A stretch of DNA of 64,000 nt from JASTVH01 sp042862465 (GCA_042862465.1 JASTVH010000005.1:375904-439903), one strand, 5' to 3'; numbered from the stretch's first letter, positions 50,897 to 60,793 are shown. Numbers and translations: made by a program. Notes: generated by a model not told the origin, from the letters alone.

Positions 50897-51985
50897 CTAG
50901 CGCACCACAGCCACGGACTTGATTTGCGCCCACACGGTTTGTCCCACGTCCAGGCCCAGCAGGTGCCGTGAACGACGTGTAATACGGGCCACGATCGGGG
51001 TCTGGCCGATACGGACCCGGACGAGCACCATGGCGGGGTGTTCGTCCTCGACAATCTGCTCCACCCGACCCTGCAGGCTGTTAAGAATACTGCTGTCGGT
51101 TTGGGGTGAGCGGGCCAGACTCACATCGCGAGCGAGAATGCGCAATCTCAGACGCTCACCAACCCCATCGCCACTATCGCGCACCCAAAACGAACCGCCG
51201 TCGAAGCCTACCCGGATGAGATGCCATTCCGCATCCTGTTCATCCACAGTCGCCTCCACTACCGCTCCGGCGTCTTCCCCAAGATGAATAGGCAAGTCTA
51301 TTTGCGTCAGTACGTCTTGGAGAGGCCCTGAAGCCACGACTCTGCCCTCCTCCATAACCACCAGATGGTCGGCGAGGCGAGCCACTTCGTCCGCTGCATG
51401 GCTGACGTAGAGAATCGGAATATCGACTTCACGGCGCAGCCGTTCCAGATAGGGCAGGATTTCCCGTTTTCGGGCCAGGTCCAGGGCCGCCAGGGGTTCG
51501 TCCAGTAACAACAGCGCCGGATTGATCAATAGTGCCCGCGCCATAGCCACCCGCTGACGCTCGCCACCGGAAAGCTGATCGGGGTGCTGTCCCAGCAGCG
51601 GACCAATCCCCAGTAACCCAATCGCCCGCTCCGCAGAAATAACCGGGTGCGATCCGTCTGCTCGATTGATGGCATATTGCAGGTTGCCCTGCACGGTCAG
51701 GTGTTCAAACAGGCTGGCTTCCTGGAAAACGTAGCCCAGGGGGCGCTTGTGAGGCGCCAGGCAAAAGCGGCCCCGCTGCCAAACCTGGTCGTTTACCACC
51801 AGTTGTCCCCGGGCCCTCGCCAACCCGGCCATGCAGCGCAATAAGGTCGTCTTGCCCGAGCCGGAAGGTCCGAAAATGGCCGTAACCCCCTGCCCCGGCA
51901 GCTCCAGGTCCACAATCAGGGCCGCATCCCCGTTTGAGGCATCCGGATGGTGGTATTCGAAGCGCGCCTGAACACTGTGATTCAT
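50897..51985 (-). CDS. modC: molybdate ABC transporter ATP-binding protein
   Basis: A 362-residue ATPase. Walker A is GPSGSGKTT near residue 41, the signature LSGGERQRVA, Walker B LLLLDEPLAALD, then a C-terminal TOBE/MOP region of about 120 residues that binds molybdate in ModC. ATG 51985 is chosen because GGAGG lies eight bases upstream; an in-frame TTG 15 bp earlier is weaker. It is last of modABC, 4 bp after modB. Confidence 0.93.
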   Translation of the reverse strand: MNHSVQARFEYHHPDASNGDAALIVDLELPGQGVTAIFGPSGSGKTTLLRCMAGLARARGQLVVNDQVWQRGRFCLAPHKRPLGYVFQEASLFEHLTVQGNLQYAINRADGSHPVISAERAIGLLGIGPLLGQHPDQLSGGERQRVAMARALLINPALLLLDEPLAALDLARKREILPYLERLRREVDIPILYVSHAADEVARLADHLVVMEEGRVVASGPLQDVLTQIDLPIHLGEDAGAVVEATVDEQDAEWHLIRVGFDGGSFWVRDSGDGVGERLRLRILARDVSLARSPQTDSSILNSLQGRVEQIVEDEHPAMVLVRVRIGQTPIVARITRRSRHLLGLDVGQTVWAQIKSVAVVR

Positions 51986-51989
51986 CCGC

Positions 51990-52685
51990 TCAGCCTCCAA
52001 ACTTCAGTCCACTGCGTCGGCTGTGCCGCTGGGCCGTGTAGAGCGCCGCCAGTATGACGAAAGAAAAAACCACCATAGCTCCCGCCAACCAGTGAGCCTG
52101 GGCATAGTCCAACGCTTCTACATGGTCGTAGATCTGGACCGAAATCACCCGGGTGCTGCCGGGAATGTTGCCCCCAATCATAAGAACGACCCCGAATTCC
52201 CCAACGGTATGGGCGAAACCGAGCACGGTCGCAGTCAGGAATCCCCGGCGGGCCAGTGGCAGAACAACGGTAAAGAACCGGTCCCAGGGGCCGGCCCGCA
52301 AGGTGGCCGCAACCTCAAGCGGCCGGCGGCCAAGCGCTTCGATGGCATTCTGAATGGGCTGGACCACAAACGGCATCGAATAGAGCACTGAACCAACCAC
52401 CAGGCCCCAGAAGGTAAACGGTAGCGTTCCCAGCCCCACCGCCTGGGTAAGACGCCCCACCGGGCCCTCGGGGCCCAGCGCGACCAACAGATAGAAACCC
52501 AGAACGGTCGGAGGCAAAACCAGGGGTAACGCCACCACCGCTGCAATCGGCCCTTTCCAGAGGCTGCGCGTGCGTGCCAGCCACCACGCAATGGGCGTAC
52601 CCAGTAACAACAGTAACAGGGTCGTCACGGTGGCCAGCTGAAGGGTCAGCCAGATGGCCGACCAGTCGCTCGTGGACAATGCCAT
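51990..52685 (-). CDS. modB: molybdate ABC transporter permease
   Basis: A 231-residue inner-membrane permease with five membrane segments and the EAA-type loop EVAATLRAGPWDRFFTVVLPLA near residue 128. It pairs with the adjacent binding protein and ATPase to import molybdate (possibly tungstate). It starts 15 bp after the modA stop and ends four bases before modC, so all three are one unit. Confidence 0.93.
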   Translation of the reverse strand: MALSTSDWSAIWLTLQLATVTTLLLLLLGTPIAWWLARTRSLWKGPIAAVVALPLVLPPTVLGFYLLVALGPEGPVGRLTQAVGLGTLPFTFWGLVVGSVLYSMPFVVQPIQNAIEALGRRPLEVAATLRAGPWDRFFTVVLPLARRGFLTATVLGFAHTVGEFGVVLMIGGNIPGSTRVISVQIYDHVEALDYAQAHWLAGAMVVFSFVILAALYTAQRHSRRSGLKFGG

Positions 52686-52700
52686 GTATCGTATCTCGTT

Positions 52701-53507
52701 CTAGTGTCCCGCTTCGGTCTGATAACCAAAGGATTCGATCAGGGCTCGGGACTCGGGGGTTTGCAGGAACTCCAGCAACGCCCGCGCAGATTCGCTGTCC
52801 TGCAACAATAGCGCGTCCTGGCGAATGGGCGAATACAACGCATGGGGTACCAGCCAGGCGGAGCCCTTTGTCACCTTCCCGTCTTGCATGATCTGTGAGA
52901 CGGCCACGAAGCCCAGTTCAGCATTGCCGCTATCAACAAACTGGAAAGTCTGGGCGATGTTTTCTCCCATCACCAGCCTCGCATGATAGCGTTTCAGGAG
53001 TCCGAGATGCCGTAAAACGTCCTGCGCTGCCTGCCCGTAAGGTGCCAGCCTCGGGTTCGCGATCGCCAGCTGCCTGAAATCCCCGGATGCCAGGATCGCG
53101 CCCTGATCGTCCACCTTCTCTGGATCAGGCGACCATAATGCCAACTGACCGACGGCATAGGTGAACGCTGTCCCCTCGACCCCATGACCGGCCTGCAAAA
53201 GTGCCTCAGGTTTGCTCTGATCTGCCGAAAGAAAGACCTGGTAGGGCGCACCGTGCTGAATCTGGGCGAATAGTTTCCCAGATGAACCGTAGGCCACATC
53301 CACCCTGATACCGGTTTGAGTCTGGAAGCGGTCCATCAATGCCCGCATTGGTGCGGTAAAATTGGAGGCCACTGCCACGGTCAAATTCGCCTCGGAACAA
53401 CCACTAGACAGTGCCAGGACCACTGCCATCACGATCCCTGTCAGGGTATCGGTGGCTCGTTTAGCCGGCTCACGCCGCCGGCGGGCTATTGCAGTGCCGA
53501 AGATCAA
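52701..53507 (-). CDS. modA: molybdate-binding periplasmic protein
   Basis: A 268-residue binding protein. An N-terminal hydrophobic segment leads to LSSGCSEAN; the Cys may be a lipid attachment site, though the lipobox is weak. The mature part has the ModA markers TVAVASNFTAPM, YGSSGKLFAQI and SQIMQDGKV. The start is TTG 53507, five bases after GGGAG. It is first of modABC. No ModE-type palindrome was recognised upstream, so control is unclear. Confidence 0.92.
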   Translation of the reverse strand: MIFGTAIARRRREPAKRATDTLTGIVMAVVLALSSGCSEANLTVAVASNFTAPMRALMDRFQTQTGIRVDVAYGSSGKLFAQIQHGAPYQVFLSADQSKPEALLQAGHGVEGTAFTYAVGQLALWSPDPEKVDDQGAILASGDFRQLAIANPRLAPYGQAAQDVLRHLGLLKRYHARLVMGENIAQTFQFVDSGNAELGFVAVSQIMQDGKVTKGSAWLVPHALYSPIRQDALLLQDSESARALLEFLQTPESRALIESFGYQTEAGH

Positions 53508-53761
53508 AGCGACTCCCTTGTGTTGTGGCCCAGGTTGAATAATCGCGGATTAAAAAAGGCTTAAAGGCCAGCTGGGCGTCAGGGGCCCTACCTTAGCTGA
53601 CTCTTGAACTTTTGTGGACTGTCTCCTGTCCTTCATTGGAAGGTCAATTGGCCCCGCCAAACCTGTATCCGTAATTGTCGCAATGCAGATACTTTTCTGT
53701 TGAAAACGGGTTCTTCCAGCATCAGGGTAAGTCGGGACATGAACTGAAAAGGAGAGCGGCG

Positions 53762-54667
53762 ATGTCCCGTACACAAGATCAGTTTCCGACCCGGCTCGAG
53801 CGCAAACTGGACAGATTTGAGCGTCTCGACCCGGTCATCCATTCCGAGGGCGACCGACGTACCGATGGCCCGTTGAGCAAAAAGCAGCTGGAGGAATATG
53901 AAAAGAAGGGTTTCCTCTTCTTTGACTCCCTGTTTTCCAAGGACGAGATGGACGGGTTTATCGAAGAGCTGCAGGAATACCAGCACGACGAAGACCTGAA
54001 GCTCTCGGAAGGCACCGTAACCGAGCCCGGAGCAAACGAAATCCGTTCCATATTCGGAATTCACGAGCTGTCCAAGCGGTTTGACCGCCTGACCCGCGAC
54101 CCGCATCTGCTGGCAATCGTACGTCAGTTGCTGGACAGCGACGTCTATATCCATCAGTCGCGCATCAATTACAAGCCGGGCTTCAAGGGCAAGGGCTTCA
54201 ACTGGCATTCGGATTTCGAAACCTGGCACAGCGAGGATGGCATGCCCGGTATGCGGAGCCTCAGCTGCTCGATCGTCATGACCGACAACAACGAGTTCAA
54301 CGGTCCGCTCATGCTGATTCCCGGTTCCCACAAGTACTTCATCCCCTGTGTGGGCCGAACGCCGGAAAACAACTACAAGGAATCCCTCAAGAGCCAAAGC
54401 ATTGGGGTACCGGACGCCCGTACGCTGACCGACCTCATGGAAGACCAGTACATCGAAGCCCCCAAGGGGCCGGCTGGTTCCCTGATCCTGTTCGAGTGCA
54501 ACACGCTGCATGGTTCCAACTACAATATGTCCTGTTGGCCGCGCAGTAACCTGTTTTTCGTTTACAACAGCGTTGAAAACACCCTGGTTGATCCATTCTG
54601 CGGTAACAAACCCAGACCCCAATTTCTCGCCAACCGCAAGGACTGGAGCCCACTGAAAGCCGCATGA
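53762..54667 (+). CDS. ectD: ectoine 5-hydroxylase
   Basis: A 301-residue Fe(II)/2-oxoglutarate oxygenase. The ectoine-hydroxylase signature FNWHSDFETWHSEDGMP is present; iron ligands fit His149, Asp151 and His250. It turns ectoine into 5-hydroxyectoine, a salt and heat protectant. ATG 53762 follows AAAAGGAGAG; an in-frame start 29 codons earlier is rejected. No ectABC is nearby, so ectoine must be made elsewhere or imported. It overlaps a lipid-kinase gene by four bases. Confidence 0.93.
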   Translation: MSRTQDQFPTRLERKLDRFERLDPVIHSEGDRRTDGPLSKKQLEEYEKKGFLFFDSLFSKDEMDGFIEELQEYQHDEDLKLSEGTVTEPGANEIRSIFGIHELSKRFDRLTRDPHLLAIVRQLLDSDVYIHQSRINYKPGFKGKGFNWHSDFETWHSEDGMPGMRSLSCSIVMTDNNEFNGPLMLIPGSHKYFIPCVGRTPENNYKESLKSQSIGVPDARTLTDLMEDQYIEAPKGPAGSLILFECNTLHGSNYNMSCWPRSNLFFVYNSVENTLVDPFCGNKPRPQFLANRKDWSPLKAA

Positions 54668-55533
54668 CCATCTGGTTGATAGCCAACCCGAAAGCGGGTG
54701 CAGGCCAGCGAGGGGCCGGGTTCTGGAAAGAGTCCCTCGCCAGAGCTGGCATCTCTGACTTCAGGGTCTGCGATTTCGATCACGACGACTGGCTTGATCA
54801 GGTCGTGCCCGGAGACAATCTTTTGGTTGCCGGCGGCGACGGATCAGTGAACCGGGCTGCACGCCTTTGCCTGGAGAAGCAGGCAATCCTCGGTGTTCTG
54901 CCCTCCGGCACGGCCAATGATTTTGCCCGCAATCTGGGCATTCCATTGGACCCGGACAAAGCCTGCCAGCTGGTGGCACGGGGCCCGGTGACCCAGGTGG
55001 ATGTCGCATTTGCCAACGACAATCTCTTTCTCAACGTTTGCCATGTTGGCATGGGCACCTGGCCGGTACGGGAAGCGTCCAGTGCCACCAAACAGACGTT
55101 CGGTGCTCTCAGCTACCTGATGACGTTGCTGCGCCGCTTCAAATCCCATCGTGGCTTTCATGCGGAAATAGAATGCGATAGCGGTTCAATGGGAGGGCGG
55201 TGGATATCGATTGCGATTGCGACCGGCGCCTTTTATGGAGGCGGTAACCCGGTGCCCGAGGCTTCCATCAATGATGGGCAGCTGGATATTGTAGCGGTGC
55301 GTCCGCGATCCGCCCTTCGGCTGCTAGGAGCTTTCCTGCTGTTCCGGTTTCCCCGACACGCGCCGCGGCGCCCGTCTGCGGTCGTACAGATCAAAAGCCG
55401 TCACTGCGCCGTGAAGACCCGCCATCAGAAAACCGTCACCGGTGACGGGGAAATCATGACCCGTACACCCTTGGAGGTCCGTTGCCATCCGGACCGCCTG
55501 TCCGTTATTGCCGAACGTATTGTGGAAACCTAG
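54664..55533 (+). CDS. diacylglycerol-kinase-family lipid kinase (YegS-like)
   Basis: A 289-residue kinase. The nucleotide loop GGDGSVNRAA near residue 58, then PSGTANDFARNLGIP, are the DAGK_cat hallmarks; the C-terminal beta-sandwich follows with GGNPVPEASINDGQLD. It phosphorylates a lipid such as diacylglycerol. Its ATG overlaps the ectD stop (ATGA), so hydroxyectoine synthesis and lipid phosphorylation are coupled here, an unusual pairing. Confidence 0.88.
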   Translation: MTIWLIANPKAGAGQRGAGFWKESLARAGISDFRVCDFDHDDWLDQVVPGDNLLVAGGDGSVNRAARLCLEKQAILGVLPSGTANDFARNLGIPLDPDKACQLVARGPVTQVDVAFANDNLFLNVCHVGMGTWPVREASSATKQTFGALSYLMTLLRRFKSHRGFHAEIECDSGSMGGRWISIAIATGAFYGGGNPVPEASINDGQLDIVAVRPRSALRLLGAFLLFRFPRHAPRRPSAVVQIKSRHCAVKTRHQKTVTGDGEIMTRTPLEVRCHPDRLSVIAERIVET

Positions 55534-55633
55534 CGTACTGCCTCTCCCCTTTCTTCGGACCGAAGGCCTTTCCGGTTTGCGCGCCGGACAGCTGCAATGT
55601 GATACCCAACACAAATCCTGCCGCTGGCGCAAT

Positions 55634-55684
55634 TTGTCACAGGAAATGTCCTAATTGGTCAGCAGACTGTAAAAAACCTGTTGT
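55634..55684 (+). promoter_or_regulatory. two tandem Pho boxes upstream of phoD
   Basis: CTGTAAA-AAAC-CTGTTGT at 55667-55684 has the two CTGT units exactly 11 bp apart, as PhoB requires. A weaker box, TTGTCAC-AGGA-AATGTCC, lies at 55634-55651, 33 bp (three repeats) upstream. The phoD start is 112 bp downstream. Confidence 0.72.
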
Positions 55685-55795
55685 TACATTGATTCTTTGA
55701 AGCATCCGTTCGGCCCGGCGCCCGGAAGACGCCATTTTTGCCGCCTATGCGCCGGCCTGCCCCGGCTCCAGAAAATAAGAAAAGAGGAAAGAAGA

Positions 55796-57532
55796 ATGAA
55801 ACGCCTGACCCGTCGAGACTTTCTGCGCGTATCCGCCCTCAGTGTTGGCGCCGTGGCCGTATCCACCGGTCTCCAGGGCTGCCTGGTCACCGATGATCCC
55901 CGCCCCGTGCGTTTTGACCATGGCGTGGCCAGCGGCGATCCACTGCAGGACCGCGTGCTGCTGTGGACCCGCATCACCCCGCGCGAGTCCATGCCCAATG
56001 AAATCCCCTATCACGTCAGTTGGGAAGTGGCGACCGATCCCGACTTCCTCGACCTGGTCCACAGCGGCCACACCCAGGCCAAGCAGGAGCACGACTTCAC
56101 CGTCAAGGTGGACGTACTCAATCTGGTGCCCGGACGCACCTATTACTATCGTTTCAAGGCCAACGGCAAATACTCTCCCGTGGGCAAAACCCGCACGCTG
56201 CCTGAAGGCATGCTGGAACAGGTCACCTTGGCGGTGTTCTCCTGCGCCAATTACCCGGCCGGCTATTTTCACGCATACGCAGAAGCCGCCAGGGAGGATA
56301 ACCTGGATGCCGTGGTACATCTCGGGGACTACCTCTACGAATACAAAAACGGGCAATACGCCACCGAGGATGCTGAGGAACTAGGGCGTCTTCTGCCCGA
56401 GGACAATGACGTCGAACTGCTGACCCTGACCGACTATCGCAAACGTTATGCCCTCTATCACCGTGATCAGGATCTGCAGGCTCTCCACGCCACCGCGCCG
56501 TTCATCGCGGTGTGGGACGATCACGAGGTGGCGAACGATGCCTGGCGTGAAGGCGCCGAAAACCACAATGCCGGGGAAGGCGATTACAGTGACCGCAAGC
56601 TCGCGGCCCTGCAGGCCTACTTCGAATGGATGCCGATTCGTCCGGCCGACGAGAACGACTGGGAAACCGTATTCCGCAGCTTCCGCTTCGGCGACCTGGT
56701 GGCGCTCCACATGTTGGACACCCGCATCATCGGACGCGACCAACAACTCGATTATGCCGACTACTTCGATGCCAGCGGTAACTTCAACCAGGCCCAGTTC
56801 CAGGCCGACCTGACCGACCCCAACCGCACCATGCTGGGCGCCGAACAGTGGGGCTGGCTGCAGAACCAGATGGCCACATCCAGCGCAACCTGGCAGGTCC
56901 TCGGGCAGCAAGTGCTCATGGGGCGCATGACGTTGCCGGCCGAGCTGTTGCAACTGATCCAGAATCCGGATCCGGCGCAGCTGCTACCGAAATTTGCCGA
57001 GCTTGGTGAGCTCAAGGCCCGTTACCTTGCCGGCGATCCGACACTCACTCCAACCGATATTGCCCGTATTGAAACCGTCCTACCGTACAACCTGGATGCC
57101 TGGGACGGTTACTTCTACGAGCGTGAGCGGGTGCTGGGGCTGGCGCGACAACTGAACAAGAACCTGGTCGTCCTCGCGGGCGATACCCACAATGCCTGGG
57201 CCAACGATCTCAAGGATTACGCCGGCAATCAGGTAGGCGTGGAATTCGCGACCTCTTCCGTGTCCTCTCCGGGGCTTGAGGAATACCTGCAGCTACCGCC
57301 CCAGTCCGTGCCGCAGACCGAACAGGGCCTGGCGTTGCTGGTGGATGACCTGCAGTACCTCAACATCAACCAGCGCGGCTATCTCAGGGTAACGTTTACC
57401 CCGGAAGCGGCACGCGCGGACTGGCGCTACGTGACCACCATAAAGAGCCATGACTATAGCCTCGACGAGAGTCGTGCAATGGCCTTGCAGACGCGGCCAG
57501 GCGCTGGCAATCGGCGCATTGAACCGGTCTAG
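55796..57532 (+). CDS. phoD: PhoD-like alkaline phosphatase/phosphodiesterase, Tat-exported
   Basis: A 578-residue phosphatase. The N-terminus has the Tat motif TRRDFLRV and a hydrophobic stretch to about residue 25, then a PhoD N-domain, and the metallophosphatase core: HLGDYLYEY, WDDHEVAND, LDTRIIGRDQQ and LAGDTHNAW supply the metal ligands. ATG 55796 follows AAGAGGAAAG; an in-frame start 33 codons earlier would spoil the Tat signal. Pho boxes upstream predict induction by phosphate starvation through PhoB. Confidence 0.92.
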   Translation: MKRLTRRDFLRVSALSVGAVAVSTGLQGCLVTDDPRPVRFDHGVASGDPLQDRVLLWTRITPRESMPNEIPYHVSWEVATDPDFLDLVHSGHTQAKQEHDFTVKVDVLNLVPGRTYYYRFKANGKYSPVGKTRTLPEGMLEQVTLAVFSCANYPAGYFHAYAEAAREDNLDAVVHLGDYLYEYKNGQYATEDAEELGRLLPEDNDVELLTLTDYRKRYALYHRDQDLQALHATAPFIAVWDDHEVANDAWREGAENHNAGEGDYSDRKLAALQAYFEWMPIRPADENDWETVFRSFRFGDLVALHMLDTRIIGRDQQLDYADYFDASGNFNQAQFQADLTDPNRTMLGAEQWGWLQNQMATSSATWQVLGQQVLMGRMTLPAELLQLIQNPDPAQLLPKFAELGELKARYLAGDPTLTPTDIARIETVLPYNLDAWDGYFYERERVLGLARQLNKNLVVLAGDTHNAWANDLKDYAGNQVGVEFATSSVSSPGLEEYLQLPPQSVPQTEQGLALLVDDLQYLNINQRGYLRVTFTPEAARADWRYVTTIKSHDYSLDESRAMALQTRPGAGNRRIEPV

Positions 57533-57584
57533 ATCCACACGTTAAGCCAGAGGCCGGTCAGGTGGATGCCCTTGCCTGACCGGC

Positions 57585-59537
57585 TCACTTTCCTGTATCG
57601 GATGTCTGCCTGGCTTCGTGGAGCATGCGAGTCACGGCTTCGGCGCTGGCCGGGCGGCTGAAATAGTAGCCCTGGGCGTAGTCGCAGCGATAGCTCGCCA
57701 GCAGTTGCTTGACGTTGGCATCTTCGACCCCTTCGGCCACGACGCGCATATCCAGCTGATGGGCCAGACGAATAATGGTCTCCACGAGCGCCATATCACC
57801 GGAATTCGGGGACAGGCCGTCGATGAAGCTCTTGTCGATCTTGAGGATATCGATAGGCAGGTTTTTAAGGTAATTCAGGGAGGAGTAGCCGGTGCCAAAG
57901 TCGTCGATAGCCACCTTGATGCCCTGCTCTCGCAACGCCTGCAGAATTCGTTTGGCTTTGTCCACATCTTCCATGATCAGGCTTTCGGTAATCTCCAGCT
58001 CGAGTTGCGACGGGGTAATCCGGTAGTCCACCAGAGCCTGCTCCACCATTTTCAGCACATTGCCCTGCTGGAACTGCTGGGTCGATACATTGACTGCAAT
58101 TGACTTGTCAGTGAACCCCAACCCGTGCCAAACCTCCATCTGGCGACAGGCCTCTTCAAGTACCCAGGCCCCGATTTCGACGATGATGCCGCTGCTTTCA
58201 GCCTCGGGAATGAACTCGGCAGGTGACACGATGGTGCCATCGGGCCGTTGCCAGCGGATCAACGCTTCAAATCCCACGATGTCGCCCCGGGCAAGGTCAA
58301 TCTTGGGCTGATAAAGCAACAGAAACTCCCGGTTGGTCAGCGCCGTCTTGAGGTTGTTGCGCATTTTCAACCGGTGTGCGGAAAGCCGCTCCAGCTCTTC
58401 GGCAAAAAACTGGCTGTTATTGCGGCCCCGGGTTTTGGCATGGTGCATGGCCATGTCGGCCTTGCGAATAAGGGTTTCCGGATCGACCCCGTCATTGGGG
58501 GCAGTGACGATCCCCACCGACGCACTCAAATGAACCGACTGCCCTTCCACCTCGAAGGGCGATTCCAGTACGGCCCGGAGTTTTTCGGCCAGCAACGTCA
58601 CTTCCATCGTGGAACGCACATCCTCCTGCAGCACCACAAACTCATCGCCACCATAACGGGCGACGCTGCCGCGCTCCTCCACGCAGCCTCGTATCCGGTT
58701 GGCGGCCTCTTTCAGTATGTGATCCCCGGCGGAGAGGCTCAGGGTATCATTGACATACTTAAAGCCATCCAGATCGATCAGCAACACCGCAAGATCGATA
58801 CGAAGGTGCCGGCGGCGCTCAATGGCATGGGCAAGGCGCTGGTACAGCAGGGTTCGGTTGGGGAGCCCGGTCAGCGGGTCATAATAGGAATGGAACAGGG
58901 CCTGCTGCTCATTCTCCTTGAGATCGGTAACGTCGTTGAAGCTCCAGACCGCGCCCATCTTCAGACCTTCACTGGCCCTTGGCTTGGCGCAACACTCGAT
59001 ATAGCGGCCGTCGGTCAATTTGACGAAGCACTCCTGACTCTTCCCCGGATACCGCCGAATCAACTCCCGGATCCGCAGGAACTCGTCGCCATTGTCCATT
59101 TGCCGCCGGAGCAGCTGCGCCCAATCCGCATCCGCCTGCGCCGTTAGCGCGGACAGTGACATGCCGAATATCTCTTCGAACATACCGTTGCAGGTGACGG
59201 GCTTACCGTTTTCATCGGTGACCAGGATGCCGTCGTTGGTGGCATCAAGCGTGGCGTAAAGGAGAGACAGGGAATCTTCCAGACGTGACTTCGTTTCGGA
59301 AATCTCTGTAATCTGCCGTTTGAGTTCCTGGTAACGCTCGGACAGCTCCGCCGAGGTCAGCTCCAGCGAACGCTCCAGCAGCGCGCGATCTTCATCCGCC
59401 TGATGATAGGCCTGATTGATCGCGTTGATCAGCGGTTCCAGTTCTTTCGTCACTGCCCCCCGAGCGTGGTGCTTGCGCAACTGCCGGGCCAGGAGTTTAT
59501 GCATGGAACCGGTTTTATTGTTGTCGTTGTTCATCAT
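57585..59537 (-). CDS. PAS-GGDEF-EAL c-di-GMP protein paired with FIST sensor
   Basis: A 650-residue soluble protein: a coiled N-terminal helix (about 30-90), PAS (about 90-215), GGDEF (about 220-380) and EAL (about 395-640). GGDEF is intact (YGGDEFVVL) without an RxxD inhibitory site. EAL is intact too (EALIRW, then DDFGTGYSSL and KIDKSFI), so it may both make and break c-di-GMP. It begins 13 bp after the FIST gene on the same strand and probably is its output partner. Confidence 0.9.
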   Translation of the reverse strand: MMNNDNNKTGSMHKLLARQLRKHHARGAVTKELEPLINAINQAYHQADEDRALLERSLELTSAELSERYQELKRQITEISETKSRLEDSLSLLYATLDATNDGILVTDENGKPVTCNGMFEEIFGMSLSALTAQADADWAQLLRRQMDNGDEFLRIRELIRRYPGKSQECFVKLTDGRYIECCAKPRASEGLKMGAVWSFNDVTDLKENEQQALFHSYYDPLTGLPNRTLLYQRLAHAIERRRHLRIDLAVLLIDLDGFKYVNDTLSLSAGDHILKEAANRIRGCVEERGSVARYGGDEFVVLQEDVRSTMEVTLLAEKLRAVLESPFEVEGQSVHLSASVGIVTAPNDGVDPETLIRKADMAMHHAKTRGRNNSQFFAEELERLSAHRLKMRNNLKTALTNREFLLLYQPKIDLARGDIVGFEALIRWQRPDGTIVSPAEFIPEAESSGIIVEIGAWVLEEACRQMEVWHGLGFTDKSIAVNVSTQQFQQGNVLKMVEQALVDYRITPSQLELEITESLIMEDVDKAKRILQALREQGIKVAIDDFGTGYSSLNYLKNLPIDILKIDKSFIDGLSPNSGDMALVETIIRLAHQLDMRVVAEGVEDANVKQLLASYRCDYAQGYYFSRPASAEAVTRMLHEARQTSDTGK

Positions 59538-59550
59538 CCGGCCGACCTGA

Positions 59551-60681
59551 CTACAGCTCTCTGAATGTGGTGATGGTCATGGTCTGATTATGCAACGCAC
59601 AGCCCTCCTGGTCTTGCCTGGGGCTTATTTCGCCGTAGGAATAGAAACCGGCCAACACCGCCTGCTCACCGAGCGCATCCCGTGTCACCTCCACTTCCTC
59701 TTCGATACGCTGCCCGAGAACCATCTTGCGGCCAACACAGCTGATCAGCAGCGCCAGCTCCGGAGCTGGGCAGCCAGGCCGTGTTTCTGTCGCGGCTTCC
59801 TCGGCCCCTTCAATCAGGCGGTCGAAGTTGGCCTTCATGAAACGCGCCGACGCCCCCTGGGGCAGATCCCCTGCAAAGGTCATGCTTTCCGCGTCTTCGT
59901 CAACGCCCAGAACCGTACGCACGACCGTCGTTCCGTCCTTGAGCGTGACCGCCAACGGGAATAACAGGCCGCTGGCCGGCAGATCCCGGGCATAATCGCC
60001 CAGATAGTCCTTATACAGTTTCAGAGCCGATCGGCCGTCGAGCTGATAGAGGATATTGCCTTGCGAGGCGGTGATCTCCCGGTCCGGACCAAAGGTATCC
60101 CAGCCTCCTTGCGAACCCCATCCGACCGCCAGATCCTGGCCATAAAATCCCACTGCCACCACCTGGTTCCCGGGGTTGGGTTGATTGAGCCAAACCTGCG
60201 TATGGCCGAATCGGGAACCGTCGCCGGCCAACCCGCCGGTGACCCTGACGTTGTCTGGCAGGCCCTGCATGATTCCCTGAGCCAGCGCCGTACCGTTCAC
60301 ATTCAGGCCTTCGGATATGACCAGGACATGATTCAGATCCGGGGCCGCCAGCTTTTCCGCAATCCGCCTGCCCGCTTCTACAGAGTCTTCCGGTTGACCG
60401 ATCGCGGCTGTCGCAAAGGACAGTGCGGTTTTCTCAAAACACACCGCCGTCGCACAGAGGCTGCCTTCAAAAACGTTGACGTCCGAGATTTCTCCGGCCG
60501 TGGTACAACCGATCAGGGTCGCGCTGGGAAAGGCCTCTTTCAGTACACTGAGTAACATCGGGAGCTGTTCCACCACTTCCGGACTGGCAGTGCAGAAAAT
60601 CCAGTCCACGTCGGGCCGTGGGATGGAGGGCAATTCAGGATGCCAATAGGCACTTTTGAAAACGTGTTGAGAAACTTTCAT
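59551..60681 (-). CDS. FIST-domain sensor (NosP-like)
   Basis: A 376-residue protein of the FIST_N/FIST_C family (FIST_N about 25-215, FIST_C about 225-360). FIST_N has IGCTTAGEISD and VTGGLAGDGSRFG; FIST_C ends with the ALLISCVGRKMVLG and AVLAGFYSYGEISP blocks. FIST proteins called NosP bind haem and sense nitric oxide, usually next to a histidine kinase or c-di-GMP enzyme, as here. Haem binding is not shown by sequence. It is first of a two-gene unit. Confidence 0.88.
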   Translation of the reverse strand: MKVSQHVFKSAYWHPELPSIPRPDVDWIFCTASPEVVEQLPMLLSVLKEAFPSATLIGCTTAGEISDVNVFEGSLCATAVCFEKTALSFATAAIGQPEDSVEAGRRIAEKLAAPDLNHVLVISEGLNVNGTALAQGIMQGLPDNVRVTGGLAGDGSRFGHTQVWLNQPNPGNQVVAVGFYGQDLAVGWGSQGGWDTFGPDREITASQGNILYQLDGRSALKLYKDYLGDYARDLPASGLLFPLAVTLKDGTTVVRTVLGVDEDAESMTFAGDLPQGASARFMKANFDRLIEGAEEAATETRPGCPAPELALLISCVGRKMVLGQRIEEEVEVTRDALGEQAVLAGFYSYGEISPRQDQEGCALHNQTMTITTFREL

Positions 60682-60793
60682 TCAGGTTAAACATCTATTG
60701 TCCCACTGTTGTCAAAACTATAGTTCACGGCACCAGGCCGTTTGTAAAATCTCATTGCCCTGCAGAGGTATGGTGCCTCGGCACAGGCGACTG

